Below are positions 1 through 7,101 of a DNA stretch of 26,405 bases, in pieces. The notes below the pieces were generated by a model, which saw only the letters and a list, made by a program, of their open reading frames with translations, ran no database searches and was not told the origin of the DNA. How positions within the stretch are numbered: position 1 is the stretch's first letter; every line of letters begins with the position of its first letter. The translations under genes were made by a program, and so were the position numbers. The DNA is from JBEKYD01 sp049509915 (GTDB lineage: Bacteria > Acidobacteriota > Terriglobia > Bryobacterales > Bryobacteraceae): NCBI GenBank assembly GCA_049509915.1, contig JBEKZL010000069.1, positions 1 to 26,405 of the forward strand, given 5' to 3'.

Positions 1-1
1 C

Positions 2-106
2 CCGCGCGGCGTGAAGCGCAAGACGAGTAACTACCCTCTACGCCCACGCAAGCCGATGCGCACCCATCGCATCGACATATCCAAGCGTATCAGGATTGTT
101 AAGTGA
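2..106 (+). CDS. C-terminal end of an unidentified basic protein (partial)
   Basis: An open frame enters from the left edge of the window and ends at TGA 104-106, giving 34 residues that are very rich in Arg and Lys. I do not recognise a family. Its stop codon overlaps a possible GTG start (103-105), the same stop/start overlap style seen at the next three junctions, which is the main reason to think it is a real gene end in a compact phage-like or element-like operon. It could equally be chance open frame; nothing upstream is visible. Confidence 0.25.
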   Translation, partial: PRGVKRKTSNYPLRPRKPMRTHRIDISKRIRIVK

Positions 107-112
107 ACAGTA

Positions 113-331
113 TTGGGGCTAAAAGATGGACTGCTGGCACCGGCGGGCCGTACAACCCGATCCGGCGCGGTGACCTGCAGGACGTGCGGGGTGGCCATTA
201 TCGAATGCCCCTGCGTGTCCTACCATCGGACCCCGAGCGACGATTGCCCGGCCTGCTTGGGGTCCTGCTGGGTGGCGGTATGGCGTGGGCGAATCGCAAA
301 GTTTCGAGAATATTTGGAGGATCGAACGTGA
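113..331 (+). CDS. Small cysteine-rich (zinc-finger-like) protein
   Basis: A 72-residue frame with a cluster of six cysteines between about residues 22 and 52: a CxxC pair (CRTC), a CPC, then CPAC followed by a further Cys. Spacing of this kind suggests a metal-binding knuckle, as in small proteins carried by integrative elements. The frame stops at TGA 329-331, overlapping by four bases the GTG start of the excisionase-like gene (328), which argues for a translated, coupled gene. The start is uncertain: TTG 113 has no clear ribosome site and a GTG at 170 just before the cysteines is an alternative. A competing reading is that the frame beginning at GTG 103 is used and runs straight into the excisionase gene. 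I give no function. Confidence 0.4.
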   Translation: MGLKDGLLAPAGRTTRSGAVTCRTCGVAIIECPCVSYHRTPSDDCPACLGSCWVAVWRGRIAKFREYLEDRT

Positions 332-525
332 ACGACATCTTGCTCACGCCGTCTGACGTAGCCACGCGGCTGGGGGTGTCGGTTGCCTGGGTGCGCGACC
401 ATGCCAGCCGCAAGTACCCAAAGCTGCCGTGCATAAAGGTAGGCGCCCTGCTGCGCTTCCACCCGGCCGATATCGACAAGTGGATCGAGGACCTGCGGGC
501 ACAGGCATTGAGGCGGGCGTCGTGA
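328..525 (+). CDS. Excisionase-like helix-turn-helix DNA-binding protein
   Basis: A 65-residue protein starting at GTG 328, chosen because GGAGG lies at 316-320 with ideal spacing. Residues 6-30 (TPSDVATRLGVSVAWVRDHA) form the MerR/excisionase type helix-turn-helix, and residues 37-53 give the usual short wing (KVGALLRFHPADIDKWI). Proteins of this size and fold act as excisionases or directionality factors that bend attachment-site DNA and steer a neighbouring tyrosine integrase towards excision. That fits the context: its TGA (523-525) overlaps a GTG at 522 that heads the integrase remnant. The element it served appears dead because the integrase is deleted internally, so this gene is probably a leftover. 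Family assignment is confident; the excisionase role is inferred from position. Confidence 0.75.
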   Translation: MNDILLTPSDVATRLGVSVAWVRDHASRKYPKLPCIKVGALLRFHPADIDKWIEDLRAQALRRAS

Positions 526-1125
526 CGACCACCGCCGATTCCGACGTGCTACGCTTGCTGCGGGTTCGCGTGCAGGTTGAACGATTTCGACGCGGTGAAC
601 GGGCGGCTGCGGATCGATGAGAGCGCCGCTACCTGGGGCATCAAGGAGACCAAGACGCCGGGATCGGTGGCATGGGTGTCGTTGCCGGCGGAAATTAAAG
701 TGGAGCTAGCGCGCTGGCTTGCCGCCCGGGACTGTGATTCTCCATCGGCATTCATCTTCCCGAACGCGCGGGGCGGACCTATCGGCACGGATGGTTTCCG
801 GCAACACCACCTCTGGCCAGCGGCGGTCAGGGCTGGCATCGTAAGCGCGAGACCGGCGGACTGGCCGAAGGGCAAGCAGTGGGCGGACCGGGCGACGTCG
901 GTGAACTTCCAGGCGTTCCGCCGGACCTGCGCGACCTGGTTTCAGAAGTGCGGCACCTCAAAGGATATTCAGACGCACCTGCGGCACGCGAGCCCCAACA
1001 CCACGCTCGGGGTCTACGTGCAGGCGATGCCGGAGTCCGTGCGGGTCGCAGTGGAGGCCCTGGATCAGATGATACGGACGGCCGGTGGTGAGGCTGGCGG
1101 AGCGGTGTCGGGGAGTGTTCAATGA
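522..1125 (+). pseudogene. Tyrosine (phage-type) integrase, internally deleted remnant
   Basis: The catalytic domain of a tyrosine recombinase is readable in one frame from about 577 to TGA 1123-1125. Numbering from the TTG at 577, it has the beta-hairpin lysine region (TKTPGS, K26), the box II segment with R115 (QAFRRTCATW, with Gln where His is usual), H137 in LRHASPNTT and the nucleophile Tyr147 in LGVYVQ. The N-terminal DNA-binding domains and the first catalytic Arg (box I) are missing. A GTG at 522 overlaps the upstream gene's stop and opens a different frame (MTTTADSDVLRLLRVRV) that looks like the original N-terminus. The simplest reading is that an internal deletion, frame-disrupting and ending near 560-580, removed roughly half of the gene. 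It should be catalytically dead. A short intact protein from TTG 577 would still lack box I. Confidence 0.8.
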
Positions 1126-1313
1126 AAGCCGCAGACGTTCTGGACACAATTGGACATGAAAACACTCAAGAGGCCAATGTTTTTTGGGTATGCGGGAAGC
1201 TCTACCAGCTTCAGTACAAGGACCAGGAAGCGCGGGTGCCGGCGCTAATGGAGACAACACCGGACCGGGCCAAAGGGAGCGGTTTGTTCCAGCCCACCTC
1301 GGGCGTTGGTTGA
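1122..1313 (+). CDS. Hypothetical 63-residue protein
   Basis: A short frame whose ATG (1122-1124) overlaps the integrase stop by four bases (ATGA), the same coupling seen at the other junctions of this island. The product has no recognisable domain; the middle (FWVCGKLYQLQYKDQE) is the most protein-like part and the last 20 residues look random. The rest of the gap up to 1441 shows no gene on either strand that I can support. Confidence 0.25.
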   Translation: MKAADVLDTIGHENTQEANVFWVCGKLYQLQYKDQEARVPALMETTPDRAKGSGLFQPTSGVG

Positions 1314-1441
1314 AACAGGTGCAGCATCCTCTCGCGGGACAGATCTCCTTTCTTACAGCAGAGCCTTGGGCTGCGGATTTCCGGCCTGCGGCCGTTTGGG
1401 TTATGATGCCAAAGGCGATTTGCGGAAAGATCGCTGCTGTC

Positions 1442-2629
1442 TCAGTCCGAGTCCTCGCTCTCATCGCCGTGTCCGCCCGTCCAGACCGGGAACCCTTTAC
1501 CGGCCGAGAGAAAAGATCGACATAGTCGGTGCCGGAGCCAGGCCTCCTGATTCGAGGAGACGTTCTTACTCTCGGCGTCTTGCTCCGTCCAGTTTCCTTC
1601 CCATGGCGCAACGACCCGCTCGCCATTCACGTACAACTTGACTACCTTGTTTAGCGGGTATCTTGGATCATCCCAGTACCTGAAACAGAAGCTCAGTTCC
1701 GAGCTGGTGATAGCGACGTACTCCTGCTTGCCCTGCAGTGGCAGTTTGTAGGCGATCGCGCCCAAATCGCCTAGGCTGTCCAGAATGAAATGAACCTGCG
1801 CATCCGCGTGCCGATATTGAGGGTCGGAAGCCACCATCGCAATGCCGCCCTTGCAAGCGCGTCTTACCGCGAAGACCATCTTCGCATGCATCTGCAGGTG
1901 ATTTTCGGCGTCTTTCTTGTGCATTTGCTTCATTTCCTGCAACCCTTTGTGTTTGTTGGGCCCAAGCTGGTCCGTGGTAGCCGTAAACGTCGTCACCGGG
2001 CTGTAGCGGGAATGAAGCAGTCCCTGCGTGTAGATGTCCATGGCCTTGTCGGGCAGCTTCTTCTTGTCAGGCAGTTTTTTCTGGGCGTTGCTTAACTTTA
2101 CCACCGTCTCCTCCACGGACTGCGGCGTTGCCTTAAGGAATCCCTGGCCGTTCCAGTCCCTCTGGAATGCGGATCCCGTGCCGATAGCGGCGGCGTTATT
2201 GAAATCGTCGCAAAACCTCGGTCTCGCGCTGCCTGTCGGGGGCCTGTACGGTCCCAACTGCCGGGCGGGCGCGCAGCCATAAACGAGGTCTTTGTAGTCG
2301 GTAATGGCCTGTGTCGCAAGTTGCGTCAGGAACGTATTTCTCGGCGGAAGGAGTGTTCCCCGTTGCAATTCGTTAAGTGGCCCTACTATGTTCGGATAGT
2401 GGTGAATCAAGTACTTGAGCGGCTTCTTATACTTAGCCAGTTTCTCGGCATGGACGCGGTGCAAGTGGTCCACAATCTGTTTTCCCGTTGCATTCTTCTC
2501 AATGAGCTCTTTCAAGGGCTTCATCGAGCTCGAGCGCCAAGCAAATGTCCAGCCGCCGGATTTTTCAACAAGGCTGTTAAACTCGGCGGCGGAGAAAGCG
2601 ATGGTCTGTCCGTTAATCTTGAATGGCAT
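1442..2629 (-). CDS. Orphan hypothetical protein, 395 residues
   Basis: A single long frame starting at the ATG at 2629, preceded by a GGGAGA ribosome site six bases away. The composition is that of a real soluble protein: many Lys and His residues, few low-complexity runs, no signal peptide and no transmembrane segment. Residues about 45-90 are Lys/His-rich and probably helical. Near residue 190 a six-residue unit, KKLPDK, is duplicated in tandem. The C-terminus is acidic (DESEDSD). I do not recognise a family. It lies between an integrase remnant and a toxin gene, is transcribed against both, and its codon use looks less GC-skewed than that of murA or the ABC genes, so it may be cargo brought in with the element. 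The long plus-strand frames opposite it are not convincing proteins. Confidence 0.7.
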   Translation of the reverse strand: MPFKINGQTIAFSAAEFNSLVEKSGGWTFAWRSSSMKPLKELIEKNATGKQIVDHLHRVHAEKLAKYKKPLKYLIHHYPNIVGPLNELQRGTLLPPRNTFLTQLATQAITDYKDLVYGCAPARQLGPYRPPTGSARPRFCDDFNNAAAIGTGSAFQRDWNGQGFLKATPQSVEETVVKLSNAQKKLPDKKKLPDKAMDIYTQGLLHSRYSPVTTFTATTDQLGPNKHKGLQEMKQMHKKDAENHLQMHAKMVFAVRRACKGGIAMVASDPQYRHADAQVHFILDSLGDLGAIAYKLPLQGKQEYVAITSSELSFCFRYWDDPRYPLNKVVKLYVNGERVVAPWEGNWTEQDAESKNVSSNQEAWLRHRLCRSFLSAGKGFPVWTGGHGDESEDSD

Positions 2630-2703
2630 TAGAATCTCCCGATTTCCACCCGCGAGGTTGAGTCTTTGGCTTCACCCTTTCGTCTGATGATTGATTGCAT
2701 CGT

Positions 2704-2719
2704 TTAATATGTGTATTAA
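2704..2719. promoter_or_regulatory. AT-rich palindrome in the intergenic island
   Basis: The stretch 2686-2755 is strikingly AT-rich for this genome. It contains a perfect inverted repeat, TTAATA-TGTG-TATTAA, about 75 bases upstream of the 395-residue gene (which reads leftwards) and upstream of the toxin-antitoxin remnant (which reads rightwards). It could be an operator or part of a promoter for either. I could not fit a convincing -35/-10 pair, so this is only a candidate. Confidence 0.25.
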
Positions 2720-2780
2720 TAGACCTTTTTATCTGTTAAATACTAACGCGCCTCCTCATCTTGCCAGGCGCCCCGCCCGG

Positions 2781-2903
2781 GGCAGCGGCAAGTTCGAATT
2801 GCGCACGGTGCGAGGCAGGCTGGTTCGCCCCGGTCTGGACCTGGACCACACATCGGCCCTGGTTGCCATGGACGACGAGGCGGCGTTTGGGGGCAAGAGC
2901 TGA
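2781..2903 (+). pseudogene. C-terminal stub of a VapB-type antitoxin
   Basis: The 40 codons before TGA 2901-2903 read GSGKFELRTVRGRLVRPG and then LDLDHTSALVAMDDEA. This resembles the toxin-wrapping tail of ribbon-helix-helix antitoxins found just upstream of PIN-domain toxins. The N-terminal DNA-binding half is absent: upstream in the same frame lies AT-rich sequence with no antitoxin-like residues, and no start codon with a ribosome site serves the stub. It ends seven bases before the toxin ATG, as expected for an original antitoxin-toxin operon. Either the antitoxin was truncated when the left-hand DNA arrived, or a very short protein is still made from a weak start. Confidence 0.55.
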
Positions 2904-2910
2904 GCCGCGC

Positions 2911-3348
2911 ATGCTGATGCCGGATGTGAATGTCCTGGTGTACGCCCATCGCGAGGAGTCTCCCGCTCATGAGCGCTACGCCCGATGGCTTGTCAACCTC
3001 GCCAGCGGACCGGAGCCGTTCGCCATTTCCGAATTTGTCATGCACGGGTTCATCCGCGTGGTTACGAATCCGAAAATATTCGATCCACCATCCACCGTGG
3101 CCCAGGCACTTGAGTTTCTCGACGCGCTGTTGGCCCTGCCCACCTGCTCCGTGATTCGCGGGGGATCCAACCATTGGAGCATTTTTCGCAATTTGTGCGA
3201 GACCGGCGAGTTGAGGGGGAAGATCGCGGCCGATGCCGTCCACGCGGCGCTGGCCATCGAAACGGGCTGCGAGTGGGTGACGGCCGATACCGACTTCGCC
3301 CGCTTCGCGCCGCCGCTCCGCTGGAAGCTTCTTAAAGCCGCCACCTAA
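2911..3348 (+). CDS. VapC-like PIN-domain ribonuclease toxin
   Basis: A 145-residue PIN-domain protein. The start is ATG 2911, giving MLMPDVNVLVYAHR; the frame is open further upstream but that part has no PIN character. The metal-binding acidic residues of the family are all visible: D5 (PDVNVLVYA), E41 (ISEFVMHGF), D108 (AADAVHAALA) and D126/D128 (TADTDFARF). Length matches the usual 130-150. VapC toxins cut specific RNAs, often tRNA, and stop translation unless bound by their antitoxin. Here the antitoxin gene directly upstream is only a C-terminal stub, yet the toxin looks intact. It may be poorly expressed, be neutralised by an antitoxin elsewhere, or have lost activity by changes I cannot judge. 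Confidence 0.85.
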   Translation: MLMPDVNVLVYAHREESPAHERYARWLVNLASGPEPFAISEFVMHGFIRVVTNPKIFDPPSTVAQALEFLDALLALPTCSVIRGGSNHWSIFRNLCETGELRGKIAADAVHAALAIETGCEWVTADTDFARFAPPLRWKLLKAAT

Positions 3349-3474
3349 AGGCCGCCTGGCAGCGAGGTCTTCGGCAGCGGTATGCCCCTGCCGCGCCAGA
3401 GGCAACCGCTCTCCGACAACGCTTTATGAGAACATAAAAGAGGTTTTTGTTGGTGTTTCAGCGGGACAACGACG

Positions 3475-5910
3475 ATGGATTATTGGCCGACCGTGCGGTA
3501 TACCTTTCGGATACTCCGTCGCAGTCCCGGTTTCACCGCCGCCGCCACGCTCTCTTTGGCGTTGGGTATTGGCGCCAACACAGCCATTTTTAGCCTGGTG
3601 AATGCGTTACTTCTACGTGAACTGCCGGTGCGGCAACCCGAACGGCTGGCTCAGCTCTCGGTGGTCCGCCGGGGGGACAGTATTCCCTTCTCATACCCCA
3701 TGTTTAGGGAAATCGAGCGCGGCCAGCGGGTCTTTTCCGGTCTGATCGGGTGGAGCCCCGGATCCATGTCAAACGTGGAAATCAATGGCGCTCTCTCTCA
3801 GGCCGCCGTAAGCTCGGTGACGGGAAACTATTACTCCGAGCTAGGGACACTGCCTCTCATCGGACGGCTGATTACGCCCGCCGATTCCCGTGAGGGCGCG
3901 GCGGTTCGGGTCGTCGTGCTGGGATACGAGTTCTGGCAGCGGCGCTTTGGCGGGACCCCGGATGCGGTCGGAAAGCAGATCCACATCGAAGGACAGAGTT
4001 ACACAATCATCGGCGTGACGCGCAAGTGGTTTTCGGGGATGACGGCGGCCCAGGCGCCCGAGGTAACGGTTCCGATGCGGAGCACCGATAACCGGGCACT
4101 GCTTTGGGTGTTTATCACCGGCCGGTTGAAGCAGGGCATCACAATCGAACAGGCTCGGGCGCAGCTCCAATCATTTTGGCCGGCGGTGCTGGTTGCGACG
4201 GTTTCGACCGAAGCACCCGGACTACGACGGCGGACGTTCTTCTCGATGGGACTCGATGTGGCGCCTGCTGCGACGGGCGTAGCCCGGGAACTCCGTGCTG
4301 AATTTACGCGGCCGCTCTACGTGCTCCTCGGTATTGTCGGGCTGATCCTAATGGTCGCCTGTGTCAACCTGGCGAACTTAATGCTGGCGCGCGCGGCGGC
4401 GCGCAGCCATGAGATCAGTGTGCGCGTCGCCCTCGGCGCAAGCCGCTGGGCGGTCACCCGGCAGCTTCTCACGGAGAGTTTGACTTTATCGACCGCCGGA
4501 GCAATCCTGGGCCTTGCTTTTGCCAGCTTCGGGAGCCGCCTGCTGGTCAGACTCCTGGCGGGAGGTCCGCTCACGCCGATCATGCTCGACCTGCGGCCCG
4601 ATTGGCGGGTACTCTCGCTGACGGCAGCTATGGCGATCCTGACCGGGGTCCTGTTTGGTTTCGTCCCGGCGTGGCGGGCCTCGCATGAAGACCCGGCTTT
4701 CGCCATACGAGCCAACTCGCGCAGTCTCGCGGGTACGGGCGGATGGACTCGCGCGCTGATGGTGGCGCAAGTCGCACTGTCTCTCGTACTCTTGCTGAGC
4801 GCCGGACTTTTAGTGCGGAGCTTCCGGAACCTGTGTACGGTCGAGCTGGGCTTCGACACGCGGGTTCTCCAGGTCAGACTTTCTCCCAGGCCGGGCGGGT
4901 ACGGTGCATTGAACGTAAACGAGTATCACCGGCAGCTCATCGATAGCGTCTCCGCTCTACCGGGCGTGCTCTCGGTAGGGTTCTCGGACTTCGCGGGAGC
5001 CGGGCGGAGAGAATGGCCGGAAGCGGTATCGGCGGCTTCAGCGGCATCGGGCCCCGATGGCGGCGTCATGAGCTCTTCCGTTATGGTCTCGCCGGGTTTT
5101 CTGCGGACGCTGGGGATCGGGCTGGCTCTCGGGCGCGATTTCGAGTGGACCGACGATGCGTCGCATCCGCCTGTCGCGATCGTGAGCAGCGGCCTTGCGG
5201 AACGGCTTTTCCCAGCGGGCAACGCCATCGGCCAGGCGATTCGGCTCGGCTTCATGCCTGAGTTTCAGACACTCAAGATTATTGGCATCGCCAAAACCGC
5301 CCGCCTTTTCGATCTGAGGGATCAAAATCAGCACGTCGTTTATATTCCCTATTTTCAACATCCCGGTTGGGCCGCGCTGGGCAGTGTCTTTCTACGCACA
5401 CAGCAGGCTCCCGAGGCAATGGCCAGGATTGTGGGACACGGGATCGAATCATTGGGACACGAATACCCGCTGCAAGCGCAGACAGTCGAAGAAGAGGCCA
5501 GCCAAAGTCTGGCGCGGGATCGCGCCGTTGCCATGATCTCGGGATTTTTCGGAGCACTGGCGTTACTGTTGGCCTTGATCGGCCTATACGGGCTGGCATC
5601 CTATAGCGTTGCGCACCGTACCCGGGAGATCGGAATTCGAACCGCGCTCGGCGCGGGACCGGCGGGCGTGCGCTGGGGTGTGCTGCGCGAGGAGTTGACG
5701 CTGGCGCTTGCGGGAATAGCACTCGGAATCCCGTGTGCGCTGGGGGCGAGCCGCCTGGTCGCGAGCCTGCTTTTCGGAATCCCGGCGGACGACCTGCCAA
5801 CGCTTGTGGCCGTGTCGCTGTTACTTCTCGCCGCGGCCCTGCTGGCCGGCTATCTGCCGGCGAGGCGCGCATCGCGCATTGACCCCATGGTTGCACTGCG
5901 GACGGAATAG
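3475..5910 (+). CDS. Duplicated MacB/FtsX-type ABC permease (ADOP family)
   Basis: An 811-residue inner-membrane protein built as two permease halves in one chain. The N-terminus (FRILRRSPGFTAAATLSLAL, GIGANTAIFSLVNALLLRELP) is the hallmark of the acidobacterial duplicated orphan permeases. A first transmembrane helix lies at about 20-46, a MacB-type periplasmic core at 50-240, an FtsX-like bundle at 280-400, a second helix at 425-447, a second periplasmic region, and a final FtsX bundle at 685-811 ending in PARRASRIDPMVALRTE. MacB-type permeases work as mechanotransmission devices with a separate ATPase; none is encoded next door, hence 'orphan'. The cargo is unknown. It stands alone between the toxin and murQ, with an ATG at 3475 and only a weak ribosome site. 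Family call is very confident; function is not known. Confidence 0.92.
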   Translation: MDYWPTVRYTFRILRRSPGFTAAATLSLALGIGANTAIFSLVNALLLRELPVRQPERLAQLSVVRRGDSIPFSYPMFREIERGQRVFSGLIGWSPGSMSNVEINGALSQAAVSSVTGNYYSELGTLPLIGRLITPADSREGAAVRVVVLGYEFWQRRFGGTPDAVGKQIHIEGQSYTIIGVTRKWFSGMTAAQAPEVTVPMRSTDNRALLWVFITGRLKQGITIEQARAQLQSFWPAVLVATVSTEAPGLRRRTFFSMGLDVAPAATGVARELRAEFTRPLYVLLGIVGLILMVACVNLANLMLARAAARSHEISVRVALGASRWAVTRQLLTESLTLSTAGAILGLAFASFGSRLLVRLLAGGPLTPIMLDLRPDWRVLSLTAAMAILTGVLFGFVPAWRASHEDPAFAIRANSRSLAGTGGWTRALMVAQVALSLVLLLSAGLLVRSFRNLCTVELGFDTRVLQVRLSPRPGGYGALNVNEYHRQLIDSVSALPGVLSVGFSDFAGAGRREWPEAVSAASAASGPDGGVMSSSVMVSPGFLRTLGIGLALGRDFEWTDDASHPPVAIVSSGLAERLFPAGNAIGQAIRLGFMPEFQTLKIIGIAKTARLFDLRDQNQHVVYIPYFQHPGWAALGSVFLRTQQAPEAMARIVGHGIESLGHEYPLQAQTVEEEASQSLARDRAVAMISGFFGALALLLALIGLYGLASYSVAHRTREIGIRTALGAGPAGVRWGVLREELTLALAGIALGIPCALGASRLVASLLFGIPADDLPTLVAVSLLLLAAALLAGYLPARRASRIDPMVALRTE

Positions 5911-5917
5911 GAGGCCC

Positions 5918-5965
5918 GGTACCCCGTCCCGTAAGCAACGGCTCCCTGGCGCTCGCAGCCCGGTT
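5918..5965 (+). repeat. Degenerate copy of a dispersed intergenic repeat
   Basis: The gap between the permease and murQ contains a GGTACC-type block followed by GCAACGGCTCCCTGGCGCTC and a GC-rich tail. The same order of blocks, better preserved, occurs before murA and upstream of the sigma-factor gene. This is the weakest of the three copies. The rest of the gap up to the murQ start shows only GC-rich sequence without a clear promoter. Confidence 0.4.
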
Positions 5966-6076
5966 GCGCACGTTTCCGGGCGCGTGACTGCCGCTCATCG
6001 AGTGAGCTGGGTGATAATTGCCGCGGTCCTCTCCGCATGCTCGCGCCCGCGACGCGGCTGTTACCATGGAGCCATA

Positions 6077-6991
6077 GTGCGGCTCGACAATCTCCTTACG
6101 GAGCAACAAAACCAGCGCTCTGCGTCGATCGATTCGCTTTCGACCGAGGGGATGTTGCGCGTCATCAACGCCGAAGACCGTCTGGTGGCCGAGGCGGTGG
6201 AGCGGGAGATTCCGGCGATCGCGCGCGCGGTGGAGGCCATTTCCGCGGCGTTCGAAACGGGCGGGCGGCTCTACTACATTGGTGCGGGAACCAGCGGACG
6301 GCTGGGCGTGCTGGATGCCTCCGAGTGCCCACCGACGTTTTCGGCGGCGCCGGAGCTGGTGCAGGGAATCATCGCCGGCGGCGAGGCGGCGCTCAGCCAT
6401 GCCACCGAAACCACCGAAGACGATCCCGCCATCGGCGTGCGCGACCTGGCGGCGCGCGGTTTCAAGGCCGGGGACGTGCTGGTGGGGCTGGCCGCCAGCG
6501 GGCGCACTCCATACGTGCTCGGTGCGGTCGCCGAAGCCCGCCGGCTGGGTTCGGTCACGGTGGGCGTTAGTTGCACTCCCGATTCGGAGCTGGCGCGCGC
6601 CGTGGATATCGCCATCACGCCGCTGGTGGGTGCCGAGGTGATCACCGGCTCAACCCGCATGAAGGCCGGCACGGCTCAGAAGATGGTCCTCAACATGCTA
6701 TCCACGGGAGTGTTCGTGCGCCGCGGCTTTGTGTATGGCAACCTGATGGTGAACGTTCAACCCAAGAACCGGAAGCTCGCCGACCGGGCCGCGCGCATCG
6801 TGGCGCAGGCCGCCGGGGTGGAGTACGATCGCGCCGCGGCTCTGGTGGTTGCCGCCGGCGACAGCCCGCGGGTGGCGATCGTGATGGCCAAGACGGGTCT
6901 CGATCGCGGCGCGGCCGAACGGCTGCTGGCGGAGGCGGGCGGCCGGGTCGCGGTAGCCCTCGAAAAAGCGCTGGAGCGCCATGCGGACTAG
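6077..6991 (+). CDS. murQ: N-acetylmuramic acid 6-phosphate etherase
   Basis: MurQ cleaves the lactyl ether of MurNAc-6-phosphate to GlcNAc-6-phosphate and D-lactate in the cytoplasm, recycling cell-wall sugars. The 304-residue product matches the usual length of about 300. It has the SIS sugar-phosphate fold with YYIGAGTSGRLGVLDASECP (68-85), which includes the catalytic Glu83, and a second conserved acidic stretch around Glu111 (SHATETTEDD). The phosphate-binding TGSTRMKAGTAQK and the NLMVNVQPKNRKL motif follow. The start is taken as GTG 6077 because GGAG sits at 6068-6071 and the product then begins like other MurQ proteins; the frame is open far upstream inside the permease gene, which is not meaningful. 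It precedes murA on the same strand by 110 bases, so a peptidoglycan recycling gene sits beside a peptidoglycan synthesis gene. Confidence 0.95.
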   Translation: MRLDNLLTEQQNQRSASIDSLSTEGMLRVINAEDRLVAEAVEREIPAIARAVEAISAAFETGGRLYYIGAGTSGRLGVLDASECPPTFSAAPELVQGIIAGGEAALSHATETTEDDPAIGVRDLAARGFKAGDVLVGLAASGRTPYVLGAVAEARRLGSVTVGVSCTPDSELARAVDIAITPLVGAEVITGSTRMKAGTAQKMVLNMLSTGVFVRRGFVYGNLMVNVQPKNRKLADRAARIVAQAAGVEYDRAAALVVAAGDSPRVAIVMAKTGLDRGAAERLLAEAGGRVAVALEKALERHAD

Positions 6992-7024
6992 GTACCCGGT
7001 TCCGGAATTGCGGCCAGGCGGCGG

Positions 7025-7058
7025 GCAACCGCTCCCTCACGGTCGCGGCTCGGACTCG
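7025..7058 (+). repeat. Dispersed intergenic repeat (copy before murA)
   Basis: The block CAACC-GCTCCC followed by ACGGTCGCGGCTCGGA is shared nearly base for base with 17006-17040, and more loosely with 5935-5961. It is preceded by a GGTACCCGGTTCCGG block at 6991-7005 that also has a counterpart at 5918. All copies are intergenic. It has no hairpin of its own that I can see and is distinct from the GTGG-headed REP hairpins. Confidence 0.6.
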
Positions 7059-7069
7059 CAGGAGAAAAC

Positions 7070-7093
7070 GACAGGCCGGGAGGCCTGTCCTAC
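7070..7093 (-). repeat. REP-like hairpin with GTAG head, before murA
   Basis: On the minus strand the unit reads GTAG followed directly by a perfect 8-bp stem, GACAGGCC / GGCCTGTC, with a four-base loop (TCCC). This is the layout of REP sequences: a conserved tetranucleotide at the foot of an imperfect palindrome. It ends only eight bases before the murA ATG, so on the murA message the hairpin would sit where the ribosome site should be; no good Shine-Dalgarno sequence is visible there. Confidence 0.65.
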
Positions 7094-7101
7094 AAGCACC
7101 C

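Noticed and set aside
1..120. tRNA attachment site beside the integrase
   Set aside because: I found no cloverleaf or tRNA 3'-end sequence in the first 120 bases or just after the integrase remnant.
3475..5910. MacB macrolide exporter
   Set aside because: The chain has no ATPase domain, carries two permease halves, and has no MacA partner nearby, so the orphan duplicated permease family fits and a drug-efflux role is not supported.
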